This document shows, piece after piece, positions 17,370 to 26,720 of a stretch of 64,000 nucleotides of DNA. Numbering within the stretch: position 1 is the first letter of the stretch; each line of letters opens with the position of its first letter. This DNA comes from Gp1-AA122 sp036378535 (GTDB lineage Bacteria > Acidobacteriota > Terriglobia > Terriglobales > Acidobacteriaceae), in the NCBI GenBank assembly GCA_036378535.1, contig DASUWH010000010.1, positions 1 through 64,000 of the forward strand, written 5' to 3'. The notes under the pieces are model-generated. The model searched no databases. It saw nothing but the letters and a program-made list of their open reading frames with translations, and was not told the origin of the DNA. The position numbers and the translations under genes are program-made.

Positions 17370-18992
17370 ATGAAACGTCTTCTACAGACAGTTTTGTTGC
17401 TCGAGCTTATCTGTCCCTTGTTCGCACAGTCAAAGCCGCCAGTGCTGATGTCGGGCCTTGGCGAACATCACCACACGATCTCCACAAAGAACCCTGAAGC
17501 GGGGCGATTCTTCGATCAGGGTCTCACACTCGTCTTCGGCTTCAACCACGAAGAAGCTGTGCGTTCGTTCCAGCGAGCCTCGGAGTTGGACCCTCAGTCA
17601 GCGATGGCGTTCTGGGGCATCGCCCTGGCACTCGGTCCGTGCATAAATCTTGATGTCGATCCGGCTCACGAAAAGGGTGCATATGAAGCAGTCCAGCGGG
17701 CGCTATCGCTTGCGCCGAGCGCGAGCCAGAGCGAGCGTGCCTATATTCAGGCTTTGTCGAAGCGCTATTCGTCTGATCCAAAGGTTGACTTAAGGAAGCT
17801 GGATGAGCAGTACGCCAATGCGATGCGGGAACTGCATAATCGCTATCCGGACGATCTCGATGCGGCCACGCTGTATGCAGAGAGCCTCATGGATCTCCAT
17901 CCTTGGAAGCAATGGACGCTTGAGGGACGTCCTACCGAGGGAACAGAGGAGATCTTAAGGGTCTTGGAGTCGGTGTTACATCGCGATCCGAATCACCTTG
18001 GAGCGAATCATTACTATATTCATGCCACCGAATCGTCCCCTCATCCGGAGTGGGCGTTGCCCAGCGCAAAACGTCTGCAAACGCTTGCGCCTGCTGCCGG
18101 GCATCTGGTGCACATGCCGGCGCACACCTACATGCGTGTCGGAGATTACGCTGCGGCGGCCCGCAGCAATGCGCTGGCGGCTGAGGCTGATCGCGCCTAC
18201 TTCCGGGAGAGCAACACCTGGGGCAGCATGTACGACATGATGTATTACTGTCACAACCTTCACTTTCTCGCGGCCAGCTACGGCATGGCCGGCGATTTCG
18301 CGCACGCCAAACGAGCGGCCGACGAAGTGGCTGGGCACGCCGCTCCGATGCTCCACGACATGCCGATGGCGGAGACCTATGTGCCCTACCCGATATTCAT
18401 TCTCGTTCGCTTCCACCGTTGGGATGATGTTCTTGCGCTACCAGCACCGAACGCTGGCATGGCAATGACCAATGCATTCTGGCATTTTGCACGCGGCTCC
18501 GCATTTGCTGCGAAGGGCCAAATTGCCAATGCAGAGACGGAACGGCAGATTCTTGCTTCAGCGCTCAAGGAAACACCTGCAGATGTGGAGTTCAGCTTCT
18601 ATTTCAACAAGGCGCAACGCTTCCTTGACCTGGCGGAGAACATCCTGGATGCCAGGATTGCAGCGGCGAAAGGCGATCCCACACAAGAGATCGGCAATTG
18701 GGTGAAAGCCGTCGAAGTCCAAGACAGGCTGTACTACGGCGAGCCGCCAGAATGGTTCTATCCAGTCCGCGAGTCGTTCGGGGCCGCCTTGTTGCTGAAT
18801 GGCCAACCAGAGCGAGCGGAGGCTGTTTTTCGCGCTGATTTGCAACAAAATCCCCGAAATCCGCGCTCGCTGTTTGGTCTTCTGAAGGCCTTGGAAGCCC
18901 AAAACAAGCACGATGCTGCCGAGGAAGTTCGAAGAGAATTTCAGGCAGCCTGGAAAAATGCAGATACGACACTCACGGTCAAGGGGCTATAA
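17370..18992 (+). CDS. Secreted tetratricopeptide-repeat protein
   Basis: A Sec signal peptide (residues 1-19, ending FAQ) is followed by about 520 residues of helix-turn-helix repeats. TPR-type signatures include EEAVRSFQRASELDPQSAMAFWGIALAL (about 63-90) and GDYAAAARSNALAAEAD, plus a C-terminal pair near 470-520. The N-terminal GLGEHHHTISTKNPEAGRFFDQGL is a pattern I associate with conserved exported TPR proteins of soil bacteria; the biochemical role is unknown. The start has GAGGAA upstream. It appears monocistronic and converges on the next gene. TPRs usually hold protein partners. Confidence 0.8.
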   Translation: MKRLLQTVLLLELICPLFAQSKPPVLMSGLGEHHHTISTKNPEAGRFFDQGLTLVFGFNHEEAVRSFQRASELDPQSAMAFWGIALALGPCINLDVDPAHEKGAYEAVQRALSLAPSASQSERAYIQALSKRYSSDPKVDLRKLDEQYANAMRELHNRYPDDLDAATLYAESLMDLHPWKQWTLEGRPTEGTEEILRVLESVLHRDPNHLGANHYYIHATESSPHPEWALPSAKRLQTLAPAAGHLVHMPAHTYMRVGDYAAAARSNALAAEADRAYFRESNTWGSMYDMMYYCHNLHFLAASYGMAGDFAHAKRAADEVAGHAAPMLHDMPMAETYVPYPIFILVRFHRWDDVLALPAPNAGMAMTNAFWHFARGSAFAAKGQIANAETERQILASALKETPADVEFSFYFNKAQRFLDLAENILDARIAAAKGDPTQEIGNWVKAVEVQDRLYYGEPPEWFYPVRESFGAALLLNGQPERAEAVFRADLQQNPRNPRSLFGLLKALEAQNKHDAAEEVRREFQAAWKNADTTLTVKGL

Positions 18993-19098
18993 GTTCGCTC
19001 TGATGGCTTGCGAGTCACTCAGTAGGTTCTGGGTCCGACTTTCACGCGCTCACCAAACTTCAGTGTTCATGAGGTGTTGCGCGCATGCTCATCTGTTT

Positions 19099-21297
19099 TC
19101 AGCGGCTGGGAAAGAGTCCCTCGATCAGAACGATGTCGGCATCGCCATCCCCGACCGCAGCGAACAAATTTCTGTCGTCTGACGACCACCCGACTCGGCG
19201 GACGATGAAGGTTCTACGAGGGCTGAAGTCGGTGACTTGCCGCCAAGACCCATCAGTGGTGGATACAAGATAGAGATTTGTAGTTCCGAGATCATTCAGG
19301 GGTAAAGCAAGCCAACGGCCGTCATGGGAGAGGCTGGGCTGAAACACCTGCCAGTGAGGCACGCGCTCACCAGCAATTTGCGCGAGCCGCACGGAAGGAC
19401 CGTTCTCAGGATGGGCTGCCCGGATGTCATAGTCACGAATGCCATTGCCTTTGAAATGGGGGACAGAGTAGTAGAGCGTGGATCCGTCGCGATCTAAAGC
19501 AGACACGCAGGCGTTGTCATCCCGTACGAGAACCGGCGTACCTCCAGCCACAGGAGTCTTGAATGCGCGAAAAATACCCTGTAGCGTCGTGTAATAGAGC
19601 CACTTTCCGTCGCCCGACCACGTGGGATAGCCACTCATTTGGCTTACGAGCCGGTGCAAGTTACTTCCATCGGCATCTACGAGCCACATGCCAAGGGTCT
19701 GCCAGTTCGGCTCGCCCCGAGTTGACACCAAGGCAATCTTGCTGGCATCGGGTGACCACATCGGCAACCCCATACTGACGTGCGGGTCAGTTTCAAAAGT
19801 GATTTGTCGGGAGATCCCGCTTCCCAAGTCAAGGACCCAGATATTGCTGTGCCCGCCGTCGTCGGAAAGGTATGCAAGCTTCTGGCCTGAAGACGTGGCA
19901 TTCGGGGTCTGTACTTGCCCTGTCTCGTGTGTCAGTTGCTGACCATCGTGAGTGTTCTTGCGCGGCGTTCCTGTAACCGGAAATTCCCAAATGTCATATT
20001 GCATTCGAAGACGGCTGGCGACGAGATTCCCTTGACGGTCCACATCGGGGTGATACAACGAAGTTTCTCCATACGTCACTTGCCGGGTGGGGGAGCCGTT
20101 CAAGCTAGCTGCCCATAAGTGCATCGTGGGGAGATAAATGGCGGTGCTCTCCCGGCCTGAGCTGTAGATGATGCCGGAGCCGTCCGGCTGCCACGACAGG
20201 CCGCCCATGAGCACGCCTTCGTGGGTAACGGGGTGGACATCTCCGCCCGTCGCGCTGACATAGGAGATGTCATCCGCATAAAGCGTGGACTGCTGAAAGG
20301 CAATCCAGTGGTCGTTGGGAGACCAGCGCGGGTAGTCGTACGCGAGCGACGATGGCAGTTCAGCCACCATAGAAACTGACGAGGTCAGGCGCTCGACGGT
20401 GACCAGCTGCGCAGTGTTGTTCTCGCTGAGCCGGAAGAAGGCCAGCTTTTTCCCGTCGTGACTAATGTCAGCACCGCTTACACTGTGCGTAAGTGGCCGC
20501 GGTGTTCCTCCCAAGGCCGAGATCTCCCACAACGTACCTTGCTCCTCACCCGAGGTGGGTGGTGAGTAGTAGACCAACGTCGATGAATCTGGCGACCAGC
20601 GAGGATACATGTGATCGACATTATCGTGTGTAATTTGCAGGGGCGTGCCCCCCGTAATCAAGCGCACCCACACCTGCCGGTAGCCAGCGTTGTCAGCGGT
20701 AAACGCTACTGTCTTGCCGTCCGGTGATATAGCTGGGAATTCTTCCAATCCGACAAAATCCGTCAAGCGCTGCTGTGTAATCGGGCTGCTGCTACCTTGC
20801 CCCAACCATTGCCGAATCCCAAGGAGGTTGAAGCCCAGCAACAGTCCAATCAGCAGCGCACCAGCCAGAAGTCCCGCCATGATGCTGAGGGCGAATCTGC
20901 GCCAGGCCTTTCCAGGTTTAGCGTTCTGTGTCGTTCGGATCGCGGATCGCGATGGTTCTAATAGGTTAACGGGTGCAATAAAGCGGTAGCCTCGGCGCGC
21001 TACTGTCTCGATAAAACGAGGATTATCCGAGGAGTCTCCCAGCGCGTCCCGCAGTCGCGCCATCGCGCTGTACAGACTCTGATCGAACTCGACGAAGGTG
21101 TCGGCTGGCCAGATGTGGGTTCGCAGTTGCTCCCGGCTCACGATCTGGCCGGGATGTTCCAGAAGGACTTGGAGGACTTTCAGCGACTGCTCTTGCAGTT
21201 TGATCCTGACGCCCTGCCTTCGTAGTTCCGCCTTCTGCAGATCGAGTTCAAAAACACCGAACTGCACAAGCTTCGAGGTGGACGGTGGCGCCGACAT
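19099..21297 (-). CDS. Winged-helix regulator with TolB-like propeller (CadC/ToxR type)
   Basis: Residues about 10-105 are an OmpR/CadC-like winged helix (FGVFELDLQKAELRRQG, SREQLRTHIWP, YSAMARLRDALGDSSDNPRFIETVARRGYRF). One membrane segment near residues 140-170 (ALSIMAGLLAGALLIGLLLG) follows, then about 550 periplasmic residues with repeated WSPDGK/ISPDGKT motifs of a TolB-type beta-propeller. Many such genes occur in acidobacterial genomes. It likely senses something outside the membrane and controls transcription directly. The Met at 21297 was chosen because the winged helix begins just after it; a GTG at 21366 would add 23 residues. Targets are unknown. Confidence 0.85.
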   Translation of the reverse strand: MSAPPSTSKLVQFGVFELDLQKAELRRQGVRIKLQEQSLKVLQVLLEHPGQIVSREQLRTHIWPADTFVEFDQSLYSAMARLRDALGDSSDNPRFIETVARRGYRFIAPVNLLEPSRSAIRTTQNAKPGKAWRRFALSIMAGLLAGALLIGLLLGFNLLGIRQWLGQGSSSPITQQRLTDFVGLEEFPAISPDGKTVAFTADNAGYRQVWVRLITGGTPLQITHDNVDHMYPRWSPDSSTLVYYSPPTSGEEQGTLWEISALGGTPRPLTHSVSGADISHDGKKLAFFRLSENNTAQLVTVERLTSSVSMVAELPSSLAYDYPRWSPNDHWIAFQQSTLYADDISYVSATGGDVHPVTHEGVLMGGLSWQPDGSGIIYSSGRESTAIYLPTMHLWAASLNGSPTRQVTYGETSLYHPDVDRQGNLVASRLRMQYDIWEFPVTGTPRKNTHDGQQLTHETGQVQTPNATSSGQKLAYLSDDGGHSNIWVLDLGSGISRQITFETDPHVSMGLPMWSPDASKIALVSTRGEPNWQTLGMWLVDADGSNLHRLVSQMSGYPTWSGDGKWLYYTTLQGIFRAFKTPVAGGTPVLVRDDNACVSALDRDGSTLYYSVPHFKGNGIRDYDIRAAHPENGPSVRLAQIAGERVPHWQVFQPSLSHDGRWLALPLNDLGTTNLYLVSTTDGSWRQVTDFSPRRTFIVRRVGWSSDDRNLFAAVGDGDADIVLIEGLFPSR

Positions 21298-21529
21298 CCG
21301 AAGAAACAGCGGCCAGGAGTATAGCACCCCTCGCACCCGACCATTCCAGAAGTGCCCGTAAGTCACAGGCCTTGCAACCTTTAGGCCGTCAGAAACAGGT
21401 CAGGAAGACGTAAGTTGACCTCCAGCCGCTTTTCCCCCTAATTTCACTCGCGTCGAGTGCGAGGAATCACGAACCACCAGCTTAAAAGCGAGAGTTTTTC
21501 TGGTTTCTCGCACTAAGGAGAAGAAATCT

Positions 21530-22063
21530 ATGAAACCAACATTTCTTGAGGGGAGGACAAGTCGGATGAAAACTCGATTGCTCTTGGTGATATGCCTCAT
21601 GTGCCTCGGGATTGTAACTACTGCCCAGGCAAAGACTAAACGCTTTACATTGATCCTCGACTTCAATACCTGTGCCGTCGATCCCAACAATCCAAACGTT
21701 ACGACGTGCCAGGAGAAGGATGGAACGGGAAAACCGGTAGGCCAGATTACGGTGACGTTCCAAGACCTTATCGCCAGTGATGGCACATGCGCTACGAATT
21801 TTCTATGCAATGGAACCTGGAATGAGGGCTATCTTTACAGCCTCAATGGAGGGACCATCACGGTCGCGACGGCCACTGCCTACCAAGGGCAAGCGCCATA
21901 CAAAGATAATTTCGGGTTCGCCCCGGTCATCGGTTTCTCCGTCGGCGCCATCACGGGCGGCACGGGAAAATACCGAACTGCCACGGGCATCCTAACCATG
22001 CGGTGGGATGCCAACGTGTGCATCTGCCTGTTCGACATGGTTGAGCCAGATGAAGAAAGGTAA
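21530..22063 (+). CDS. Small secreted protein, function unknown
   Basis: From the Met at 21566 the product is 165 residues with a clear Sec signal peptide (MKTRLLLVICLMCLGIVTTAQA) and a mature part rich in beta-prone segments, Gly/Thr and six cysteines, which could form disulfides. An ATG at 21530 has its own AAGGAG site and would add 12 residues; the inner ATG has GGGGAGG about 9 bp upstream, so both are possible. No family is recognised. The VGAITGGTGKYRTATG stretch resembles the closing beta region of small secreted lipocalin/dirigent-like barrels, but this is weak. Confidence 0.65.
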   Translation: MKPTFLEGRTSRMKTRLLLVICLMCLGIVTTAQAKTKRFTLILDFNTCAVDPNNPNVTTCQEKDGTGKPVGQITVTFQDLIASDGTCATNFLCNGTWNEGYLYSLNGGTITVATATAYQGQAPYKDNFGFAPVIGFSVGAITGGTGKYRTATGILTMRWDANVCICLFDMVEPDEER

Positions 22064-22098
22064 GGGATAAGAGCAGTCTCAACTGCTCTTATCTCTTA
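22061..22098 (+). terminator. Long hairpin overlapping the stop codon
   Basis: A 17-bp stem (one G-U pair) starts at the stop codon TAA of the secreted-protein gene and closes on a 4-nt loop CTCA (22078-22081). No U tract follows. It is probably a terminator or 3' mRNA stabiliser. The strength of the stem is striking compared with other gene ends in the window. Confidence 0.65.
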
Positions 22099-22213
22099 CG
22101 GACGCTATTCGATCCCAAGGGGAACGTACTCACGTCGTTCCCATTCACCTCATCGTGCACGCGGCTGTAGCGATTCATTGTTTGACCTTGCGCCAGTCGA
22201 AAAGGACGCTCGA

Positions 22214-22474
22214 ATGAGACGCCACATGGTCATCAACATTCTCTTGGTCATTGCAGGAATCGTACTGGCGCTCGCGCTATTTGGAGCTGGCGCGATGTGG
22301 AAGGGCAGGATACCCGAAAAAGCACCAAGGACATCAATGCATGACGTCCGAGTTGCGACCCCGGAGCAATTCGCTGGTAAACTCGTGCTCGTGCCTGACT
22401 TGATGGTGTGGTCTGTTAACGGCCCGGCAGAAAGGTTTTGCAAGCAGCCCGGTTGTTTTTGGCGGTCCATTTAA
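22214..22474 (+). CDS. Small single-span membrane protein, hypothetical
   Basis: An 86-residue product from the ATG at 22214: a short basic start (MRRHMVINILLV), one transmembrane helix (about residues 6-26), then a hydrophilic tail with three cysteines. There is no recognised family. A longer reading from 22178 is possible. It is weakly supported and mainly rests on the N-terminal basic-plus-hydrophobic pattern. The stretch 22475-22605 shows nothing. Confidence 0.4.
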   Translation: MRRHMVINILLVIAGIVLALALFGAGAMWKGRIPEKAPRTSMHDVRVATPEQFAGKLVLVPDLMVWSVNGPAERFCKQPGCFWRSI

Positions 22475-22605
22475 CCACCAGTGCGAGTACATTGTGTCGT
22501 TTACACCTAAATTTATTGCTTGTATCTCCCGTGAGGCACTGGCGCATTCAGACGACATATAGCCTGGTGAGCGTGTGATCTACGGTGGTGTAGTTGTCAC
22601 CGAAG

Positions 22606-23841
22606 CTACGAAGTGACAGTTTCAAAGCGCCGGACTATTGCCAGAATTTCCGGTTCCTGCAGAATGCGATTGGATTCCTTGGCAGCCAGCAGGACGGCGC
22701 GGATGAGTTCATGGCTCGCCTCGATTCCGCGCTGTGATAGATAGAAGATAACGTTCGAACTGCCCGACATGGGCCCGATCTCAATTTCCTGGGTTCGCCC
22801 AATCAGGCTTGCTGGCACGCCCGAATAGACATAGTCGGTCAGCCAGCGATCGCCTTTTTTCTGGGCTTTGATGATGGCCGCCGCGTGGACACCGGTGGCG
22901 GTGCGGAAGGCATCGCGTCCGATCACCGGAGTATTCGGGGGAACTGGAACGGAGATCGCGGCCGAAACCGACTCCACGTACTTGTGCAGACAAATGAGGT
23001 CGTCGTGCCTCATGCCGAGCAGGTTGAGATTCACGAGCAGTTGTTCCATCGGGGTGTTCCCTACGCGCTCACCAATTCCGAGAGCGGTCCCGTGAACGCG
23101 TGATGCCCCCGCCTCAATGGCGGCCAGCGTGTTCGCCAGATCGAGGCCGCGATCACGGTGGCCGTGCCAGTCAATGCCCAGGGCGGCCCCATTCTCAGAC
23201 AGAAACTTTTTAACCCAGGACACCAGGTTCCAGACGGCCTCGGGGGTGGCAGCTCCACAAGTGTCGCAGAGACACAGCCGTTTGGCCCCAGCCTCGATCG
23301 CCTCCGTAAACAAGATCCGCAGGTGCTCTGGCGAAGATCGTACGGTGTCCTCGGTCACGTACATCACGTCGAGTCCTTCGTTGACGGCAAAGCGGATGGC
23401 TTCGCGGGTGTGGCGCAGAATTTGTTCGAGGGTCCATTCCTCCGCGTACTGCCGGATGGGACTGCTACCGATAAATAAACAGGCTTCAATCGGCAAACCC
23501 GTGAGTTGCGATGCCTCGGCGATGGGACGAACGTCGACCATCATGGTGCGTGCGGCGCAATTGGGGCGAATATGCATGCGCCGGCTGGAAATCTCGCGGC
23601 AGAGTGCGAGTACAGCATCGCGCTGGCGGGCGCCCGCTCCCGGCAGGCCGACATCAAGGGTTTCAATTCCGAGATTCTCCATCAGATGCAGAATCTCGAG
23701 CTTTGCCGCAACCGGCGGATCGGTTACGGAGGGGCTCTGCAAGCCGTCACGCAGCGTTTCATCATCGAGCATGACGTGCGCTGGCCAGGAATTAGTTCGT
23801 GGGCCCGCGCTTGCCCAATCGAAGATGAGACCGTTTTGCAC
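22606..23841 (-). CDS. DRE-TIM metallolyase (HMG-CoA lyase / homocitrate synthase-like)
   Basis: The 411-residue protein has the DRE-TIM barrel start DDETLRDGLQSPSV, a metal-site IDWHGHRDRGLDLANTL (HxH) and a GIGERVGNTPMEQLLV stretch that resembles LeuA/homocitrate-synthase-type Claisen enzymes. Its C-terminal region (TGVHAAAIIKAQKKG, IEIGPMSGSSNVIFYL) also fits those enzymes more than short HMG-CoA lyases. It is the last gene of the benzoyl-CoA operon, 27 bp after the TPR gene, with a GTG start behind GGAAGGG. It might cleave or condense an acyl-CoA from ring degradation; that is inference. Confidence 0.75.
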   Translation of the reverse strand: MQNGLIFDWASAGPRTNSWPAHVMLDDETLRDGLQSPSVTDPPVAAKLEILHLMENLGIETLDVGLPGAGARQRDAVLALCREISSRRMHIRPNCAARTMMVDVRPIAEASQLTGLPIEACLFIGSSPIRQYAEEWTLEQILRHTREAIRFAVNEGLDVMYVTEDTVRSSPEHLRILFTEAIEAGAKRLCLCDTCGAATPEAVWNLVSWVKKFLSENGAALGIDWHGHRDRGLDLANTLAAIEAGASRVHGTALGIGERVGNTPMEQLLVNLNLLGMRHDDLICLHKYVESVSAAISVPVPPNTPVIGRDAFRTATGVHAAAIIKAQKKGDRWLTDYVYSGVPASLIGRTQEIEIGPMSGSSNVIFYLSQRGIEASHELIRAVLLAAKESNRILQEPEILAIVRRFETVTS

Positions 23842-23868
23842 CGAGATTTCCCTTCCGGATTCTCTCGC

Positions 23869-24615
23869 TCACCTGCGAACTTCGGATGCTGCCGGCCGCA
23901 GCTTGCCAAACTCACCTGCTCGCCGGAGAAGTTCTTGTGCTCCGGCATTGTCACCCTGGGCACGACGGATCAGCGCTAGATGGAACAGACTGCTGAGTTC
24001 GTGAACCCCTTCTTCCAGGCTCCGTTCGAATTCCCGGCGAGCGATCTCGGTCTCGCCTTCGCGTTCGTGAATAACGCCCAGGTGATAGTGGGCCATCACG
24101 TACTCGGGTGTGAGGGTCGCCGAAAGCTCAAAGTGCTCGCGTGCATCGGCGAGCTGCCCTTGGTGAAAGAGCGCCAGCGCAAGCCGATAATGAGCGGCAT
24201 TGTAGTTAGGATTGATGTCGAGACAGCGTCGGAAGGCGGCCGCCGCCTCCGGCATGTTTCCGCGATGATAGTAGGCGACCCCGAGATCGTAGTGGGCCAA
24301 GACAAATGTCCACGAAGTTGCCACCGCTCGGCGATAGTGTTCGATGGCCAGGTCGAGCAAACCTTCGTGGAACAGAAGGTTTCCAAGTTGGTGGTTGCCG
24401 AGGACGTGATCGGGATCTGCGTCGAGCAGGTGCTGAAGTTCCTGCCGCGCCTCTTTCTCTCGTCCCTCGCGTTCATGCACCAGGGCCAAAAGAAGGCGCT
24501 GGTCGACGGAAGCGTCGCGGAGAAAGCGTCCGCACTCGGCGCAAAACTTGTCGGCTGCGGCGCTCAGCCGACCGCAGCGGGGACAACGCACAGAACCGGC
24601 AGTTGCTTCTGACAT
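23869..24615 (-). CDS. Zinc-ribbon TPR protein in the benzoyl-CoA operon
   Basis: The 248-residue protein opens with a zinc ribbon (CPRCGRLSAAADKFCAECG, two CxxC pairs) and continues with about six TPR units (residues 45-230, such as AIEHYRRAVATSWTFVLAHYDLGVAYYHRGNMPEAAAAFRR in part). The start at 24615 has TAAGGAGG at good spacing. No enzyme domain is seen. As a scaffold in an operon for oxygen-sensitive Fe-S enzymes it may aid assembly or hold subunits together; this is a guess from context. I know no standard benzoyl-CoA cluster gene of this type. Confidence 0.8.
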   Translation of the reverse strand: MSEATAGSVRCPRCGRLSAAADKFCAECGRFLRDASVDQRLLLALVHEREGREKEARQELQHLLDADPDHVLGNHQLGNLLFHEGLLDLAIEHYRRAVATSWTFVLAHYDLGVAYYHRGNMPEAAAAFRRCLDINPNYNAAHYRLALALFHQGQLADAREHFELSATLTPEYVMAHYHLGVIHEREGETEIARREFERSLEEGVHELSSLFHLALIRRAQGDNAGAQELLRRAGEFGKLRPAASEVRR

Positions 24616-24637
24616 ACGATCCTCCTTACAGGGCGCG

Positions 24638-25135
24638 TTACTCAATGCGCGTTGGGTCGAGGGGACAATCCAGGCACAGGCGGCGCGCCGGCGAGAATCC
24701 TTCTTTCTTGAAAAAGGCGAGCAGATCAAAATCATCCCACGCCACTTCCGTGCGCAGCGTCGTGACCCGGAGAGCAGACAGATTCAGGCGCAATTGCCGC
24801 AGCAAGGCTTTGCCTACGTGTTGGCCGCGATTTGCCGGGTCCACGCCAATCGCATCGAGCGAAGCAGTGGCCTCACTGACTCCGTACTCGCCATAGTAAA
24901 GCGATGCGATGACGAACCCAACGGTGCGCCCATCCACTTCCGCGGACAGCGAGACTTGCAGCGCCGGTTGCTTGACGAACCGTTCCAACATCAATTCGAA
25001 ATAACGAGGACGCCGGCGGCCGCTGCCCGCTGCATCAATCTTAACGATGGCGTCCAGGTCATGCTCCTTCATGAGACGCACCAGGATACTGTCCGTTTCC
25101 AGAATTCCCGGTTCTTCCAGAGATTTCGTGGTCAT
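24638..25135 (-). CDS. GNAT-family N-acetyltransferase
   Basis: The 165-residue protein has the GNAT core: a beta strand/helix start (VRLMKEHDLDAIVKID), the acetyl-CoA binding loop VDPANRGQHVGKALL (Q/RxxGxG/A type) and a C-terminal AFFKKEGF motif typical of the family. The ATG follows GAGAGGAG. It lies 14 bp after the SDR gene in the benzoyl-CoA operon. The acceptor is unknown. It could modify a pathway enzyme, as lysine acetylation of acyl-CoA enzymes is known elsewhere, but nothing in the sequence shows this. Confidence 0.85.
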   Translation of the reverse strand: MTTKSLEEPGILETDSILVRLMKEHDLDAIVKIDAAGSGRRRPRYFELMLERFVKQPALQVSLSAEVDGRTVGFVIASLYYGEYGVSEATASLDAIGVDPANRGQHVGKALLRQLRLNLSALRVTTLRTEVAWDDFDLLAFFKKEGFSPARRLCLDCPLDPTRIE

Positions 25136-25149
25136 GGAGAACTCCTCTC

Positions 25150-25872
25150 TCAAACGCAGCCGAGCGACTGTCCGCCGTCGACGCGCAGGATCTGCCCCGT
25201 GATCTGCTGCGCTCCAGGTCCGCAAAGAAATGTGACCGCCGCAGCCACGTCGGCAGGCTCGACGTATTTCCCCACCAGACTTTCTGCCAAGGCAGCGTCG
25301 CGGATCGACTGCGGCAGGCTGTCGGTGAGCGGTGTGCGCACCCATCCCGGCTCAACGACGTTAATGAGAATCCGCAAACGGGCGACCTCGCGGGCAACCG
25401 TCTTGGCGAGAGCAATTAATCCTGCCTTGCTTGCTGAATACGCCGAGGTGCCAAACTTTCCGCGCGAGCCATTGATGGAACCGATGAGCACAATCCGTCC
25501 GCCTTCGCCGGTGCGCATCACAGGGATAGCATGGCGTAGCAAAAGAAAGGCCCCTCGCAAGTTCACGCTTTGCACAAAATCCCAGTCCTCGAGTGCCAAC
25601 TTCCAGACGACCGCTTCGCGGGAAACTCCAGCTGCGTGCACGAGCACATCGAGACGCCCGTAAGTCTGATGTACCTTTGCGATGGCCGACAGTACAGAAC
25701 CATCGTCCCGCACATCACAAGCCTGGAAGGGCGTTGCCCCAACCGCAGGAGACGCGACATCCAGCGAAACCGCGCACGCACCTTGCCGCTCCAAGCCGGC
25801 GATGATGGCGGACCCGATTGCGCCGGAGCCGCCGGTCACGACAGCGATCTTGTTCGCGAGAGCGCGCGTCAC
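25150..25872 (-). CDS. Short-chain dehydrogenase/reductase, likely 3-hydroxyacyl-CoA dehydrogenase role
   Basis: A classical SDR of 240 residues: NAD(P) motif TGGSGAIG, HAAG in place of the usual NNAG, and the catalytic Ser-Tyr-Lys in GSINGSRGKFGTSAYSASKAG. The GTG start overlaps the bcrD stop by 4 bp. In benzoyl-CoA degradation, 3-hydroxypimelyl-CoA made after ring opening must be oxidised; an SDR could do this. That assignment rests on context only. Confidence 0.85.
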   Translation of the reverse strand: MTRALANKIAVVTGGSGAIGSAIIAGLERQGACAVSLDVASPAVGATPFQACDVRDDGSVLSAIAKVHQTYGRLDVLVHAAGVSREAVVWKLALEDWDFVQSVNLRGAFLLLRHAIPVMRTGEGGRIVLIGSINGSRGKFGTSAYSASKAGLIALAKTVAREVARLRILINVVEPGWVRTPLTDSLPQSIRDAALAESLVGKYVEPADVAAAVTFLCGPGAQQITGQILRVDGGQSLGCV

Positions 25873-26720
25873 GCCACCACCTCGCTGCGCCGCGCCAGAA
25901 CACGATGGCGGTACACACCCCAAAGCGCGGCCCCGATCGCTCCGGCATAGATCGAGTCGGGGTGAGTACGTACGCGCATGGCAAGCTTTTCTTCCGCGAT
26001 CTTCTCTTCTAATGCGCGGCACAGTCCAATGTCGTTGGCCAGTCCGCCGGTAATCGCCACCTCACCGCGCGCATCGATCGCGCGCAGAAGCTTGGTGTAA
26101 CGCCCCGCCATCGAGAGGTGAATTCCTTTCAGGATGTCGCTGCGCGAAATACCGCGGCTCACCATGTTGATCACTTCGGTTTCGGCCAGCACCGCGCAGA
26201 TGCTGCTCACCGGTTCCGGATTCTTGGCTTCGCATGAAAAAGGTCCGACGTCCTCCAGCATGATGCCAAGATAGCGGGCAACGTTCTCGAGAAATTGTCC
26301 GGAACCGGACGCGCATTGGCTGGTCATGCGGTATGCCATCACGCGGCTGCGCTCGTCAATCCGCATGGCTCGCGCGTGCAAGGCCCCGACGTCGAGCACA
26401 GCGCCGGCGCCGGGCATCAGAAATACTGCTCCGCGAGCGTGCGTCGTCATTCCGTAGAAGTGCCCACGACGGAAATCCACCAACTCACCTTCCCCGGTGC
26501 TCGCTGTATAAGCAATTTCGTTCTGGTGCACACCTGCCGCCTCCAGAGACACCTCATAGCCTTCGCGAATCACCTTGCGCAGATCGCGCCGGCGGATACG
26601 CTCGTTGTGCAGAGCCAGCACAACGTCAGCTCCGTTTTGGGCAGCCTGCACCAGCGCAAACTTGACGGCGCTCGAGCCCACGTCGATGCCAGCAGTGAGG
26701 CTGCTCTCTCCGCCGTTCAT
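25869..26720 (-). CDS. bcrD: Benzoyl-CoA reductase subunit D (ATPase/activator type)
   Basis: The 283-residue protein belongs to the BcrA/D-BadF/G-HgdC ATPase family (ASKHA fold). The phosphate motif is GIDVGSSAVKFALV near the N-terminus and the Fe-S-ligating cysteines are in TSQCASGSGQF and SSICAVLAETEV, which bind one 4Fe-4S cluster at the BcrA-BcrD interface. A second phosphate motif is AITGGLANDIG. With BcrA it couples ATP hydrolysis to electron delivery to BcrBC. It overlaps its neighbours by 4 bp on both sides, so equal translation is likely. Confidence 0.9.
   Translation of the reverse strand: MNGGESSLTAGIDVGSSAVKFALVQAAQNGADVVLALHNERIRRRDLRKVIREGYEVSLEAAGVHQNEIAYTASTGEGELVDFRRGHFYGMTTHARGAVFLMPGAGAVLDVGALHARAMRIDERSRVMAYRMTSQCASGSGQFLENVARYLGIMLEDVGPFSCEAKNPEPVSSICAVLAETEVINMVSRGISRSDILKGIHLSMAGRYTKLLRAIDARGEVAITGGLANDIGLCRALEEKIAEEKLAMRVRTHPDSIYAGAIGAALWGVYRHRVLARRSEVVA

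Noticed and set aside
23117..24004. 295-codon plus-strand frame opposite the DRE-TIM gene
   Set aside because: Low-complexity Arg/Ser-rich translation typical of a shadow of a GC-rich gene.
24548..25663. 371-codon plus-strand frame across three minus-strand genes
   Set aside because: It spans gene boundaries with good minus-strand starts and has no recognisable domain.
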